Shown here: positions 9,207 through 17,543 of the stretch, piece by piece
Position numbering within the stretch: the first letter of the stretch is position 1
Layout: every line of letters begins with the position of its first letter
Assembly: GCF_900115095.1 (NCBI RefSeq)
Contig: NZ_FOVH01000026.1
Location: 47,490 to 111,489, forward strand
Direction of reading: 5' to 3'
DNA from: Actinomadura madurae
Lineage (GTDB): Bacteria; Actinomycetota; Actinomycetes; Streptosporangiales; Streptosporangiaceae
DNA length: 64,000 nt
Translations under genes and position numbers: made by a program
Notes under the pieces: model-generated
Database searches by the model: none
The model's input: only the letters and a program-made list of their open reading frames with translations
What the model was told of the DNA's origin: nothing

Positions 9207-9340
9207 ATGCCGGTCACTCTCTGACTGCGGCGGAACTCCTGTCCTCGCTGGAGGATGTAGACACTTCAACTCTCTCCAATGCGGAGTTGCGCCAGATCAA
9301 GCACTGGCAGCCCGCGACTCTTGGTGCGGCGATCTTCTTC
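9207..9340 (+). pseudogene. Small conserved actinobacterial protein, frameshifted and truncated
   Basis: ATG 9207 reads MPVTL then a stop; one frame over, the sequence continues as LTAAELLSSLEDVD, LSNAELRQIKHWQPATLG, then AAIF before it loses resemblance. The block ELRQIxxWxPxTLG followed by hydrophobic residues and a short aromatic tail is a pattern I recall from small actinobacterial hypothetical proteins of about 50-60 residues. The end is missing. Function unknown. Confidence 0.35.
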
Positions 9341-9586
9341 AAGGTCCGGTTGCGCAGAGACAACCGTTCCACTCGTCGGCGCGTACACCGAGGCCCGGCG
9401 CTCCAACAGAGACGTCATGCCAAGTGCCGTTGTGGAGGCTGCCGTTCGCCAGCCAGGCGGGCGATACGTCCCCCACCGTGATCGTGTGTCTGCACCGCCT
9501 GCGCCCCCGCCGCCGACAGGGCCTCCGCCTCCGAACCGATGGCAACGGGCGCGGGCGCGATGGGCCGACCGGCACGCTCTGCCAGG

Positions 9587-9817
9587 CCTCGGGTGGACCC
9601 GGTCCCACGCCTGGGCTTCGGTCTTGCCGTAGTTGGTGGTGTCGCTGACGGTGGTGATCGCCGCCTCGGGCCAGGTCTCGGGGTTGGCGAAGCGGAACTC
9701 CTTGCCGTGCTTCGGCGGTCGCCCGCCCTGGGGACAGGCCAGGGCGTACTCCTTGATCGAGGGCTTCGGCAGCCGCACCACCCGGTCGCCACGGATCCGC
9801 CCCACCAGCCCGACAGG
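9587..9817 (-). pseudogene. Transposase fragment (DDE-type, about 77 codons)
   Basis: The reverse strand reads PVGLVGRIRGDRVVRLPKP, then GGRPPKHGKEFRFANPETWP and AWDRVHP. This order (GRIRxDR, GRPPRHG-EFRFADPATWPEP, W-RLHPR) is characteristic of a large actinobacterial transposase family. Both the N-terminal and C-terminal parts are missing, and no inverted repeats are visible. It lies tail-to-tail against a monooxygenase scrap on the other strand. Confidence 0.6.
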
Positions 9818-9818
9818 A

Positions 9819-9986
9819 GCTCTGATGCGACCCGGCCCGCAGACGAGGGCGCTGTGGGAGATGTTCTCCGACCTGATGGACCTCGACGCCCACCAGTACG
9901 TCGCCGACCCGCTCGCCGGCATGGACGCCCGGTACGACCTGGGCGACGACCACCGGCTCGTCGGCACCCTGTGCCCGGACATGAAG
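9819..9986 (+). pseudogene. FAD-dependent aromatic monooxygenase fragment
   Basis: About 55 codons read RALWEMFSDLMDLDAHQY, VADPLAGMDARYDLGDDH, then LVGTLCPDM. This is the segment after the FAD domain of PheA/TfdB-type hydroxylases, where family members read LFAEL...LADLVSGVDVRYDLGDDHPLVGRRMPDL. The rest of the gene is absent on both sides. It ends about where the frame of the integrative element membrane protein begins (9991), so this may be a recombination junction. Confidence 0.6.
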
Positions 9987-10056
9987 TTGACGCGAACCAG
10001 GCAGCGACGAACACGTCGCGCTGGCCGACGCGATCTGTACCGCGACTGAGCAGCTG

Positions 10057-10539
10057 TTGACCGCCGAGGATCAGCTGCGCGATCGGGTGCGGCGGCAGGC
10101 GCGGCAGCGCCGCAACGCCTGGGCGTCGCGTTGGGCGCTGGTAGCGGCCACGCTCGCCGCCATCGCCGCGGCGCCGGCGGCGTTCGGCTGGCCGGCCCGC
10201 GCCTGGCTGCTGCCGACGATTCTGCTGGCGATCGTCGCGCTGGTTGTGGCGTTCGGCGCACACTACGACCAAGTGGACCCCCGCATCGACGGCCCGTACG
10301 TGCCGTTGGCCCGCCAGGCGCACGCCGCGTTCTTGATGGGCGCGGCCGTCGGCGTGACGGTCGTGATGATCCTGCAGGTGTCCTCGTTGTGGGGGATGGC
10401 GATCGTCGTTCTGGTGGCGTTCGCCCGTCCGATGTGCACCGCTCTGGTCAAAGACAGCTCGGCCGGCAACGCCAAGACTCGCAGCCAGACCGCCCCCACT
10501 GGTGCGGGCCACGCCGCCCGGGAAGGGGCACGATCGTGA
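10057..10539 (+). CDS. Membrane protein of the integrative element
   Basis: 160 residues with a charged N-terminus (AEDQLRDRVRRQARQRR) followed by four hydrophobic segments at about 27-45, 48-68, 90-108 and 110-125. Such small membrane proteins precede the replication genes in actinobacterial integrative conjugative elements and plasmids, where they may help transfer or spread. The start given is TTG 10057; the frame is open without a stop from 9991 (reading HVALADAICTATEQLL), so the true N-terminus may lie upstream and be truncated by the junction with the monooxygenase fragment. Its stop overlaps the GTG of the next gene by four bases, so the two are translationally coupled. Confidence 0.6.
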   Translation: MTAEDQLRDRVRRQARQRRNAWASRWALVAATLAAIAAAPAAFGWPARAWLLPTILLAIVALVVAFGAHYDQVDPRIDGPYVPLARQAHAAFLMGAAVGVTVVMILQVSSLWGMAIVVLVAFARPMCTALVKDSSAGNAKTRSQTAPTGAGHAAREGARS

Positions 10540-11767
10540 CCTACTCCGTCACTCACGTCGCCGCCGCCGACGACCTCGATGACCTCGCCGACGATGTGGC
10601 GGACCTGCGTCGCAGGCTGGACCAGCTGAACAGCACCGTCAGCCAGGAACATGCCGAAAGGCTGTATGAGCTGGAGAATGACCACCGGCTGGAGGAACTG
10701 CGCGGCCAGCTCGAACGGCTGGACGAGCGCGCCGACGACCACGACGACCAGCCCGCCGCGCTGCGTGCCGACCTGCGGCGCTTGAGCGGGCACCTGCGCT
10801 GGCTGGAGCACCATGTGCGCACCGAACGCGGCCTGGAGCCGATCGATCTGGACCAGGCGCCCACCACGTGGACCGACCTGGCCCGGCGCGTACGCGCCGG
10901 TGACACCGCCCGCGCATCGTTGCTGACCGAGCAGAACCGCCGGTACCTGCGCGCTACCGATCCGGCGCGTATTCGCGCGTGCTGGTCCCGTGCTCAGTAC
11001 AACGTCGGTATTGCCTGCGGCCCCTCCGGTCTCGTGGTCATCGACCTGGACGTTCCCAAGCCCGGTGAGCACCCGCCGCCCGAGTGGGACATGGCCGGTG
11101 TCAACAACGGAGCGGACGCGTTCGCCGTGCTGTGCGGGCGGCAGGGCGAAGCGTTCCCGTTCGAGACGTTCACCGTGCGGACTCGGCGAGGTGGATGGCA
11201 ACTGTACTTCCAAGCGCCGACCGAGGTTCGGTTGACCAACACGGCGGGCAAGTCGCCGCGTGCTCTGGGCTGGAAGATCGACACCCGCGCGCATGGTGGA
11301 TACGTCGTCGGCCCTGGTAGCTACGTCGATCTGCCGGACGGAGCCGGATCGTACGAGGTCGTTCACAGCGTTGCCCCGATCCCGCTACCCGAGTGGCTCA
11401 CCGGCCTACTCAAACCCGCCCCCGTCCCCACTCCCGCCTTGAGTGCCTGCCTTCAGTCCGCGCAAGTCGGTGACCTTGACGCTTACGCACAAGCGGCACT
11501 CAAGGCGGAAGCGGATCGGGTGGCGAGCGCTGAGGCGGTGGACGCAATCGGGCGCTGAATAAGGCCGCGTACAACCTCGGCCGGATCATCGCCGCCGGCG
11601 TCCTGCCGGAAGACATCGCGACGGGCGCTCTGTACGACGCCGCGAGCGTCCATCTCGGACCGTCGCGAGATGACGTCCGACCCAGCGAAGCGCAGGCCAC
11701 GATCCGGTGCGCCATCGAAGCGGGCAAGCGGAACCCGCGCGACATCACCAGGAGGGGCGCAGCATGA
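10536..11767 (+). pseudogene. Chimeric coiled-coil / bifunctional DNA primase-polymerase gene, frameshifted
   Basis: From GTG 10536 the first ~120 residues are a charged coiled coil (ADDLDDLADDVADLRRRLDQL and on). From about residue 140 the protein is a Prim-Pol domain: RIRACWSRAQYNVGIA, GPSGLVVIDLDVPKPGE, ETFTVRTRRGGWQLYF, IDTRAHGGYVVGPGS, PLPEWLTGLL. The Prim-Pol N-terminus (the GWPVFPL region) is missing, so the coiled-coil part looks fused in frame by a deletion. The frame stops at 11558, but the family tail ALNKAAYNLGRIIAAG continues in another frame to TGA 11765-11767; one G appears lost near 11535. This would be the element's replication primase; as read it lacks its C-terminal ~70 residues. 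Confidence 0.7.
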
Positions 11768-12989
11768 CCGACGCGACTCACAGCGACCACGGCGCGACCA
11801 CTGCGGCCGACAGGGAGGGCGTGGCCGCGCTCAATGCAGCTCACGACTTCATCACTCGGTTCTGCGTGCTGCCCAGTCAGGCGGCATATAACGCCATGGC
11901 GCTGTGGGCCGCGCATGCCCACATCATCGACGCGTTTGACTCGACGCCGCGTTTGGCGTTCCTCTCGCCTGAGCCCGGATCGGGCAAGACGCGAGCGCTC
12001 GAAATCCTCGCGCTGCTGGTGCCCTTCCCCATGCATGCCGTCAACGCAGCGCCGCCGCGCTCTACCGATCGGTGGGTAACCGCGAGCGCCGGCCGACCGT
12101 GCTCTTTGACGAGATAGACACCGTGTTCGGCCCGAAAGCCAAGGACAACGAGGATCTACGGGGACTGCTGAACGCCGGACACCGGCGCGCCGGCGTCGCC
12201 TACCGCTGTGTAGGCGAAGGAACGAATCAAGGCGTACAGGAGTTTCCGGCGTTCGCTGCCGTGGCGCTCGCGGGACTCGGCAACCTGCCGGACACGATCC
12301 TTACGAGGTCCGTCATCGTTCGCATGCGCCGCCGTGCGCCGCACGAACGTGTGGAGCCGTACCGAGCACGCGTTCACGAGCCGGAAGGCTGGAAGATTCG
12401 CGCGATGCTCGCCGATTGGGTCGCCACTCAAGCCGAGCGGCTCGGCGACGCATGGCCCGAAATGCCGCCCGGAATCACCGACCGCCCGGCGGACGTCTGG
12501 GAACCGCTCTTGGCCATCGCCGACGCTGCCGGGGGAGACTGGCCGGAACGCGCTCGCGAGGCATGCGTGTATCTCGTAAAGCAGGGTGCCGAGCGCGGTG
12601 TGAGTCTCGGAATTCGGCTCTTGATGGACCTGCACCGAATATTCGCCGGCGCTCGCGCTCTCTTCACGGAAAAAGTTCTTGAGCGGCTCCACAGCATCGA
12701 AGATGCCCCCTGGGCTGAATTGAAAGGCGTACCCCTCGACAGTCGTGGGCTTTCTCGGCTGCTCTCGCAGTACGACGTTTCGCCGGTCAAGGTGAAAATC
12801 GACGGCCGTTCGCTTATGGGGCATCGCTCCGATCACCTCGCCGATGCGTGGGCGCGGTACCTCCCTGCCACCTCGGCTGAGGAACCGGAACCTACGGAAC
12901 CTCCGGAACCCGTCCAGCTCACGACCCATGAACGGGGTTCCGGCGGGCGCGGCGGTTCCGGAACCGGGGGAACCGAGCGAGCGCCGTAG
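11764..12989 (+). pseudogene. DUF3631-type ATPase of the integrative element, frameshifted
   Basis: ATG 11764 overlaps the TGA of the preceding family tail. The first frame gives a helical N-terminus and a Walker A loop LSPEPGSGKTRALEIL, then MHAVNA. At about 12050 the signal moves one frame: AAALYRSVGN, TVLFDEIDTVFG (Walker B), NEDLRGLLNAGHRR, ALAGLGNLPDTILTRSVIVRM, then the DUF3631 C-terminal domain (PPGITDRPADVWEPLLAIAD and on). One base is missing in a run of GCC codons. Without the frameshift it would be ~409 residues. DUF3631 proteins are helicase-like and partner Prim-Pol in replication of these elements. The C-terminal tail overlaps a region rich in GGTTCCG words. Confidence 0.75.
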
Positions 12990-13082
12990 GTTCCGCCGGT
13001 TCCGGAACCCTGACCGTCCATCGGAACTCGCCACACCCTCTACGACCTGCGGTGGTTCCGCAGGTTCCGGAGGTTCCGCACT
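12880..13082. repeat. Cluster of GGTTCCG/CGGAACC words, possible iterons
   Basis: More than ten copies of GGTTCCG or its complement occur within about 200 bases, several joined as the palindrome GGTTCCGGAACC. The cluster starts inside the end of the DUF3631 gene and continues to about 13082, between the replication genes and xis. Irregular spacing argues against a simple tandem repeat. It could be an origin, a site for an element-encoded protein, or just a glycine/glutamate/proline-coding bias that spread. Confidence 0.45.
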
Positions 13083-13190
13083 TCTAGCCGAAGGGAGGCC
13101 GACGACTCGTAGCGCTCTGTCTGGCCCGGTGCACAGCCGCCAAGCAATCCATCGGGTTAGAGAACGACACTCAAGGAGGAGTAGCCCACC

Positions 13191-13379
13191 GTGGCACGCA
13201 AAGACGAATTGCTCACGATCTCCGAGGTGATTGCCGAACTCGGCGTCCCGCGCGCGACGTTCTACCGGTGGCGCCAGCTCGGCAAGGCGCCTCGCAGCAT
13301 CAAATACCCGAACGGGGACGTTCGGATACGCCGGTCCGTCCTTGAGCGCTGGCTCTGCCAGCTTGAGGAGGCCGCGTGA
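13191..13379 (+). CDS. xis: Excisionase / MerR-type helix-turn-helix protein
   Basis: 62 residues from GTG 13191, with a strong AAGGAGGAG site upstream. The sequence LLTISEVIAELGVPRATFYR, WRQLGKAPRSIKYPNGDVRI, then a closing helix ERWLCQLEE, is the HTH_17 winged-helix fold of actinobacterial excisionases. It directs integrase toward excision by bending DNA at the attachment site. Its TGA overlaps the GTG start of the integrase gene, the usual xis-int arrangement. No damage is visible. Confidence 0.85.
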   Translation: MARKDELLTISEVIAELGVPRATFYRWRQLGKAPRSIKYPNGDVRIRRSVLERWLCQLEEAA

Positions 13380-14800
13380 GCACGGGGGAGGAATCGCGCC
13401 CTGGGCGGCGAGGGATTTCCGGAAGTAAGGGGCGGACGCGCGACGTGCGGCGCCCGTGGAAAATCGGGAAAGCCAAGAGCAAGACACGCCCGCACATGGT
13501 CCGATGGGTCGTCGCCGGCGAGGTCTGCACCGTCACGTTCGCCACGTTCGCGCTCGCGGATGGGTTCCGCTCGGACCTCATTCAGGCCATGACGCGCGGC
13601 GAGGAATTCGACGCGGCCACCGGCCTGCCGACGTCCATGCTCAAGGTTGCGACTGCGCGCACCTGGTTCGAGTTCTGCAAGGCGTACGTCGGCGTTCGGT
13701 GGGACGGCGCCGCGGCCAAGACCCGCGACTCCCTCACGGACAGCCTCGCGACGGCGACCCTTGCCATGGTGGAGGACGGGCGCGACCGGCCGAGTTACCA
13801 GGCACTACGGAGAGCATTTCTCTGGGCCGTCACTCCGGCCAACGAGGGCGCCGACGTGCCGGACGAGTTAACCAGCGGCTTGAGGTGGCTCCGAGAGCGC
13901 TCGTTGCCGCTCAAGGCGCTCGCCGACCCGCACGTGGTCCGCCAGGTAGAGAAGCGGCTCACACTCACGCTCACGGGCAAGCGCGTGGCGACGGACACCT
14001 ACAACCGGTGTCGGCGAGGGCTCAATACCGCCGTGGTGTACGCCATGGAACTCGGCGAACCCTCCGACAACCCGCTCAAGGCCGCGGGACGGACACATGA
14101 GGCCCGGCAGGGCGAGGTAGATCCTCGCGTCGTCATCACGCACGCGCAGGCCCGCGACCTCCTTACGGCGCTGAGCTACGTCGGCTCGTGGGGACGGGGC
14201 CGAGGTCGCCGGCTCGTGGCGTTTTTCGCGACGCTCTACTACGCCGGTCTACGGCCGGCGGAGTGCGTGGCGCTGCGAGAGAACGACTGCTACCTACCAG
14301 AGGCTGGATGGGGCCGTCTGACGCTCACTCAGACGCTCCCAGTCACCTCCAAGAGGTGGACGGACGACGGCGAGCGCCACGAGCGGCGAGGGCTAAAACA
14401 GCGGTCCCTCAAGGCTGCCCGCATTGTGCCGATCCCGCCGTCCCTCGTGACCATCCTCAAGGCGCACATCGAGGAGTTCGGCATGGCCGAGGACGGGCGC
14501 CTGTTCCGCAACGAGCGCGGCGGCATCCTCGGGGCCTCAACCTACTCGCGCGCATGGGAGGAAGCCCGCCAACTCGCGTTCCCGCCCGCCCAGGTCGAAT
14601 CGCCGCTTGCCGGGCGCCCGTACGACCTGCGTCACGCTGCCCTGAGCACGTGGCTCAACGCTGGCGTCTCGCCGGCGGACGTGGCCAAGCGTGCGGGCAA
14701 CTCGGTAGAAGTGCTGCTCAAGCGCTACGCCGGTTGCCTGGACGGCCAAGAGGACAACATCAACCGGTGCATCGAACGGAGGCTTGAGGACAACGAATGA
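13376..14800 (+). CDS. int: Tyrosine-recombinase integrase of the tRNA-Arg element
   Basis: 474 residues from GTG 13376, coupled to xis. An N-terminal arm-binding and SAM-like part (about 60-240) leads to the catalytic domain: YAGLRPAECVALR with the first Arg, a lysine-bearing beta region, YDLRHAALSTWLNAG (H-x-x-R box equivalent), AKRAGNSVEVLLKRYAGCLD with the nucleophile Tyr. The usual GHS is GNS here, a variant I recall from other integrases of this type. It inserts the element at the tRNA-Arg gene 1.5 kb away. The gene looks complete, and a strong terminator follows. Confidence 0.92.
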   Translation: MSTGEESRPGRRGISGSKGRTRDVRRPWKIGKAKSKTRPHMVRWVVAGEVCTVTFATFALADGFRSDLIQAMTRGEEFDAATGLPTSMLKVATARTWFEFCKAYVGVRWDGAAAKTRDSLTDSLATATLAMVEDGRDRPSYQALRRAFLWAVTPANEGADVPDELTSGLRWLRERSLPLKALADPHVVRQVEKRLTLTLTGKRVATDTYNRCRRGLNTAVVYAMELGEPSDNPLKAAGRTHEARQGEVDPRVVITHAQARDLLTALSYVGSWGRGRGRRLVAFFATLYYAGLRPAECVALRENDCYLPEAGWGRLTLTQTLPVTSKRWTDDGERHERRGLKQRSLKAARIVPIPPSLVTILKAHIEEFGMAEDGRLFRNERGGILGASTYSRAWEEARQLAFPPAQVESPLAGRPYDLRHAALSTWLNAGVSPADVAKRAGNSVEVLLKRYAGCLDGQEDNINRCIERRLEDNE

Positions 14801-14805
14801 GATCG

Positions 14806-14839
14806 GGAGCGGGGCGGGCATCGCAACCCGTCCCGCTCC
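14806..14839 (+). terminator. Hairpin terminator after the integrase gene
   Basis: Arms of 13 bases (GGAGCGGGGCGGG and CCCGTCCCGCTCC) pair fully with one G-U, around an eight-base loop, five bases after the int stop. It also faces the end of the McrB_N-DUF3883 gene on the other strand. Confidence 0.75.
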
Positions 14840-14874
14840 TTGTAGGGCTCTGTCTCAAGAGGGCAGTGGGTACG

Positions 14875-15996
14875 TCACAGCCCTGTCTTGTAGACGTAGG
14901 AGACGACGGTTAGATCTTCTTCCTCGATGCGCCAAGGGCTTGTGCAGCAGAGAATCCCTCCGCTGGCTACTGGAGGTGTTGACGCCCGGTCCAGGTCGAT
15001 CGAATGAACAACGACGAGGGCGTTGGCCGGGGCCAGCTTGCGCTGAGTCTCGACTTCAGGGCGAGTGAGAACGACCTGCGCCCCTGTTGACGTGGTGCCC
15101 TTCACCTCGACGTGAAGCCGTTGGTCGTCCCTCCTCAGGAAGAGGTCGTAGGACTCTTTCGCTCCGACGTCCTTCACCGACCAACCTTGATCTCGGAAGT
15201 ACTTTGTCGCCATGTTGACGCTGTGCTGCTCCAAGATGCGGCGTTCGTCAGCATTGAGGCGGATCCCCTGCCCTTTGGAACGGACTTTCCTGCGACGGGC
15301 CGCTCTGGCTGACGCCTCTTCGGCCTCGATGACCTCAGGTGGAGTGTCTCCAGGAACGTACGAAGCCCTCTTCTCGCCCCTGTAGATCTCCCCAAGGAGC
15401 CTGGACATGTAGAGAAGGTCTTCGATGAGGGTGGCTTCGCTCGGCAGCGAGCCACGGCGGTACTCAATCGCCGTAACGTTGCCGGCTTCGTACCCCGGCC
15501 CTAGCTGAGATTTGAGGGCGTCGAGCTCGATGGAGTCATGGAGGTCGTCACGTTCGGCTAGGAGAGCTGCCACGAGAGGGCGCGCCCAAGCGACCCGTGC
15601 CTTGATCTCCGTGAGCTTCCTGGGAGCGAAATCCTTCCCCGTCCATGTGGTCGTGCCCTGGTTGAGTTACAGGTAGACCCGGTCACCGCTGGCGCTGAAG
15701 AGGTAGACGACGTACCAACCTGTCGTGGCACGTGGTGCGGCGCTGCGCGAGAAGACGCGCACCCATGGAATTTCCGTCTTGAGGCCCGTCCCGTCCCTGC
15801 CTTCAACGCCGAGGTCAGAGACTGTCGTGCCCGTCTCCGCTGCGATCGTCTCGACGTGGTTGCGGATCCGCTCGGGAATCTCCGTTCGGATGATCACGCC
15901 TCGTCGCTGCATCTCAGGCGTGTTCTTGGCCGACCATGCGCGCTGAAGGTCAAAGGTCTCTGCGAAGAGATCATCCACGCTCGGCAGCGTAACCAA
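14875..15996 (-). pseudogene. McrB_N-DUF3883 restriction-like protein split by one in-frame TAA
   Basis: Starting at TTG 15996, the first 109 codons form an McrB N-terminal-like domain: IPERIRNHVETIAAETG, WVRVFSRSAAPRATTGWYVVY, LFSASGDRVYL, then TAA at 15669-15667. The same frame continues LNQGTTTWTGKDF, ARPLVAALLAERDDLH and, after a helical linker, a C-terminal DUF3883 domain with a PD-(D/E)xK-like core (SYDLFLRRDDQRLHVEVKGT). Family members read VYLSLNQGTT, so TCA to TAA explains the stop. Re-initiation could give a separate 232-residue nuclease-like product from 15573. It is a likely defence cargo of the integrative element, sitting between int and the tRNA. Confidence 0.75.
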
Positions 15997-16190
15997 GACC
16001 TATGACAAAGGCGGTAAATCACCACACGTTGCTTTGGGGTGGATGTGCGTGGTTTTGCCGGTCATGTGGACTCGTAGTGGAGGAGCTTGCAAAGGCTCTG
16101 CCGCGCAAGGGTGGCACGAGAGAGCGGTGGGGAGCGAGAGACTCTCGTGTCTCTCTCGTGGGTCTCTCGCGGACACCGCTAGACAGTGAG

Positions 16191-16229
16191 AACGGGCGGG
16201 ACTCAGTTGGACTGAGGTCCCGCCCGGTT
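16191..16229. terminator. Strong hairpin next to the tRNA-Arg gene
   Basis: A 17-base arm beginning AACGGGCGGGAC and its near-complete complement GTCCCGCCCGGTT enclose a short loop TTGG, followed by TTTGGTGTCT on the plus strand. It lies about 50 bases from the 3' end of tRNA-Arg and is likely to terminate tRNA transcription or insulate the element. Confidence 0.6.
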
Positions 16230-16279
16230 CTTTGGTGTCTGTGCTGGTCAGCGAGGTGATTTCGCTGGTCTCAGAGAGG

Positions 16280-16320
16280 TGCCCCCTGCAGGATTCGAAC
16301 CTGCGCACACGGCTCCGGAG
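16280..16320. other. Probable attachment site of the integrative element
   Basis: Integrases of this type recombine within the 3' half of a tRNA gene. The xis-int pair lies next to the 3' end of tRNA-Arg, so the core att sequence should lie from the anticodon arm to the acceptor end. I found no second copy at the far end of the element (around 10 kb), so the other att site is lost, too diverged to see, or outside the window. Confidence 0.4.
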
Positions 16321-16351
16321 GCCGTTGCTCTATCCCCTGAGCTAAGGGGGC
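16280..16351 (-). tRNA. tRNA-Arg, anticodon CCG
   Basis: On the minus strand the cloverleaf closes: acceptor GCCCCCT/AGGGGGC, D arm with AGCTCAGGGGATAGAGC, anticodon stem ACGGC/GCCGT with loop containing CCG, and T arm GCAGG-TTCGAAT-CCTGC. No 3' CCA is encoded; the discriminator is A. Anticodon CCG reads CGG arginine codons. The 3' end faces the integrative element, which makes this the insertion gene. Confidence 0.95.
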
Positions 16352-16445
16352 GCGACGCGGTATGAGGCTACCAGGGTTGGCGGGGTGACGCGTACGGGGA
16401 GGTTCGCCGTGCGTCAGGGGGGTGGAGTGGGCTAACTTCGAGGCC

Positions 16446-16829
16446 GTGACCGAGCCACTGGGACGCGTGCTGGTCGTCGATGATGACGAGGTGATCCGCC
16501 AGCTCATCGCCGTGAACCTGCAACTGGAGGGGTTCGAGGTGTCGACCGCGGTGGACGGTCAGGACTGCCTGGAGAAGGTGGGCGAGGTCCGGCCGGACGT
16601 GATCACGCTGGACGTGATGATGCCGCGGCTGGACGGGTGGGTGACGGCGGTCCGGCTCAGGGAGGATCCCGGGACGGCGCACATCAGGGTCGTGATGATC
16701 ACGGCGCGGGCGCAGGAGCATGATGTGCGGCGGGGGGACGAGATCGGCGTGGACGCCTACGTGACCAAGCCGTTCGACCCCAACCAGCTGATCCAGACGG
16801 TGCGGAAGCTCGCGGCGGTGTCCAGATAG
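16446..16829 (+). CDS. Single-domain response regulator
   Basis: 127 residues from GTG 16446 (an in-frame GTG at 16422 would add eight). It is a bare receiver domain: acidic pair in VLVVDDDE, phospho-acceptor Asp in ITLDVMMPRLDGW, Thr in MITAR, Lys in VTKPFD. There is no output domain, so it must act through a partner. No kinase is adjacent; the neighbour downstream is an anticodon-binding-domain gene. Target unknown. Confidence 0.85.
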   Translation: MTEPLGRVLVVDDDEVIRQLIAVNLQLEGFEVSTAVDGQDCLEKVGEVRPDVITLDVMMPRLDGWVTAVRLREDPGTAHIRVVMITARAQEHDVRRGDEIGVDAYVTKPFDPNQLIQTVRKLAAVSR

Positions 16830-16850
16830 TGGTCGGCTAGTCTCGCCAGG

Positions 16851-17543
16851 GTGACTCCAGCCGGTGTGGGTGAGGCCCTCGTGCGCGCGGTGCGGGACGC
16901 CGTGGCGGAGGGTGAGCTCGATGTCGATGTGCCTGGTGGGGTCGTTGTCTTCAGTTGGGGCGGCGGGGTCTTCGAGAGTCCCGTGGCGCTGCGGCTGGGC
17001 GTTGATCCGCGGGTGATCGCGCGGCGGGTCGGGGGTGTCGTCAGCGGGCCCGGGTTCGTGCGGGTCGAGGTGGCGCCGGGGGATCTGGTGGACGGGATCC
17101 GGTGTGATCGCGGTTACGGGATGGCCGAGGTGCCGCGGGGGACGTGGGAAGAGTGGCCCCGGACGTCCGACAATCCCGGGTTCTCGGTGCGTTACGCCTA
17201 TGCGCGGGCCTGCTGGGTGGGGCGGTGGGCAGCGAGCCTGGGGCTGGAGGCCGGGCGGCTGGAGGCCGGCCCGGTCGAGGCGGAGGTCGTGGGGGCGCTG
17301 GGGGACGTGCCGGGGCGGGCGGAGCAGGCGGAGCGGGAACGGGATGCTCGGCCGCTGATGTTCTGTTTGGAGAAAGTGGCGCTCGCGTATCACGAGGCGC
17401 ATGAGCGTTGTTCCGCGTTGCCCGTGGGTGACGAGGAGCCCGGGGCCGTGCACGCGGGGCGGGTCGCCCTGGCGGAGGCCGTCGAGATCGTTCTCGGCAA
17501 CGGGCTGAACATGATCGGTGAGACCCCTAGAGAGCGGATATGA
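16851..17543 (+). CDS. ArgS-related DALR anticodon-binding-domain protein (no catalytic domain)
   Basis: 230 residues. The C-terminal half (NPGFSVRYAYARACWVGRWA, then FCLEKVALAYHEAHE and EIVLGNGLNMIGETPRER) is the helical DALR anticodon-binding domain that ends arginyl-tRNA synthetases, including the RY-YAHAR-type signature. The HIGH/KMSKS catalytic core is missing. It occupies the place of argS upstream of lysA in the M. tuberculosis order, and its stop overlaps the lysA ATG. It may be a remnant of argS retained for tRNA binding, lie in the same transcript as lysA, and not aminoacylate. A complete argS must then exist elsewhere. Confidence 0.75.
   Translation: MTPAGVGEALVRAVRDAVAEGELDVDVPGGVVVFSWGGGVFESPVALRLGVDPRVIARRVGGVVSGPGFVRVEVAPGDLVDGIRCDRGYGMAEVPRGTWEEWPRTSDNPGFSVRYAYARACWVGRWAASLGLEAGRLEAGPVEAEVVGALGDVPGRAEQAERERDARPLMFCLEKVALAYHEAHERCSALPVGDEEPGAVHAGRVALAEAVEIVLGNGLNMIGETPRERI

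Noticed and set aside
9415..10512. 365-codon minus-strand frame over the element left end
   Set aside because: Only the short transposase-like block in another frame (9587-9817) has homology; the rest is a shadow of the plus-strand membrane protein.
10131..10535. Upstream part of the long frame ending at 11558
   Set aside because: It overlaps the membrane-protein gene in another frame; the coupled GTG at 10536 is the better start.
10000..16280. All frameshifts being assembly errors
   Set aside because: The lesions seen are confined to accessory DNA, the cyclase-like gene has a stop as well as a shift, and the long core block has none, which fits decay better; read data would settle it.
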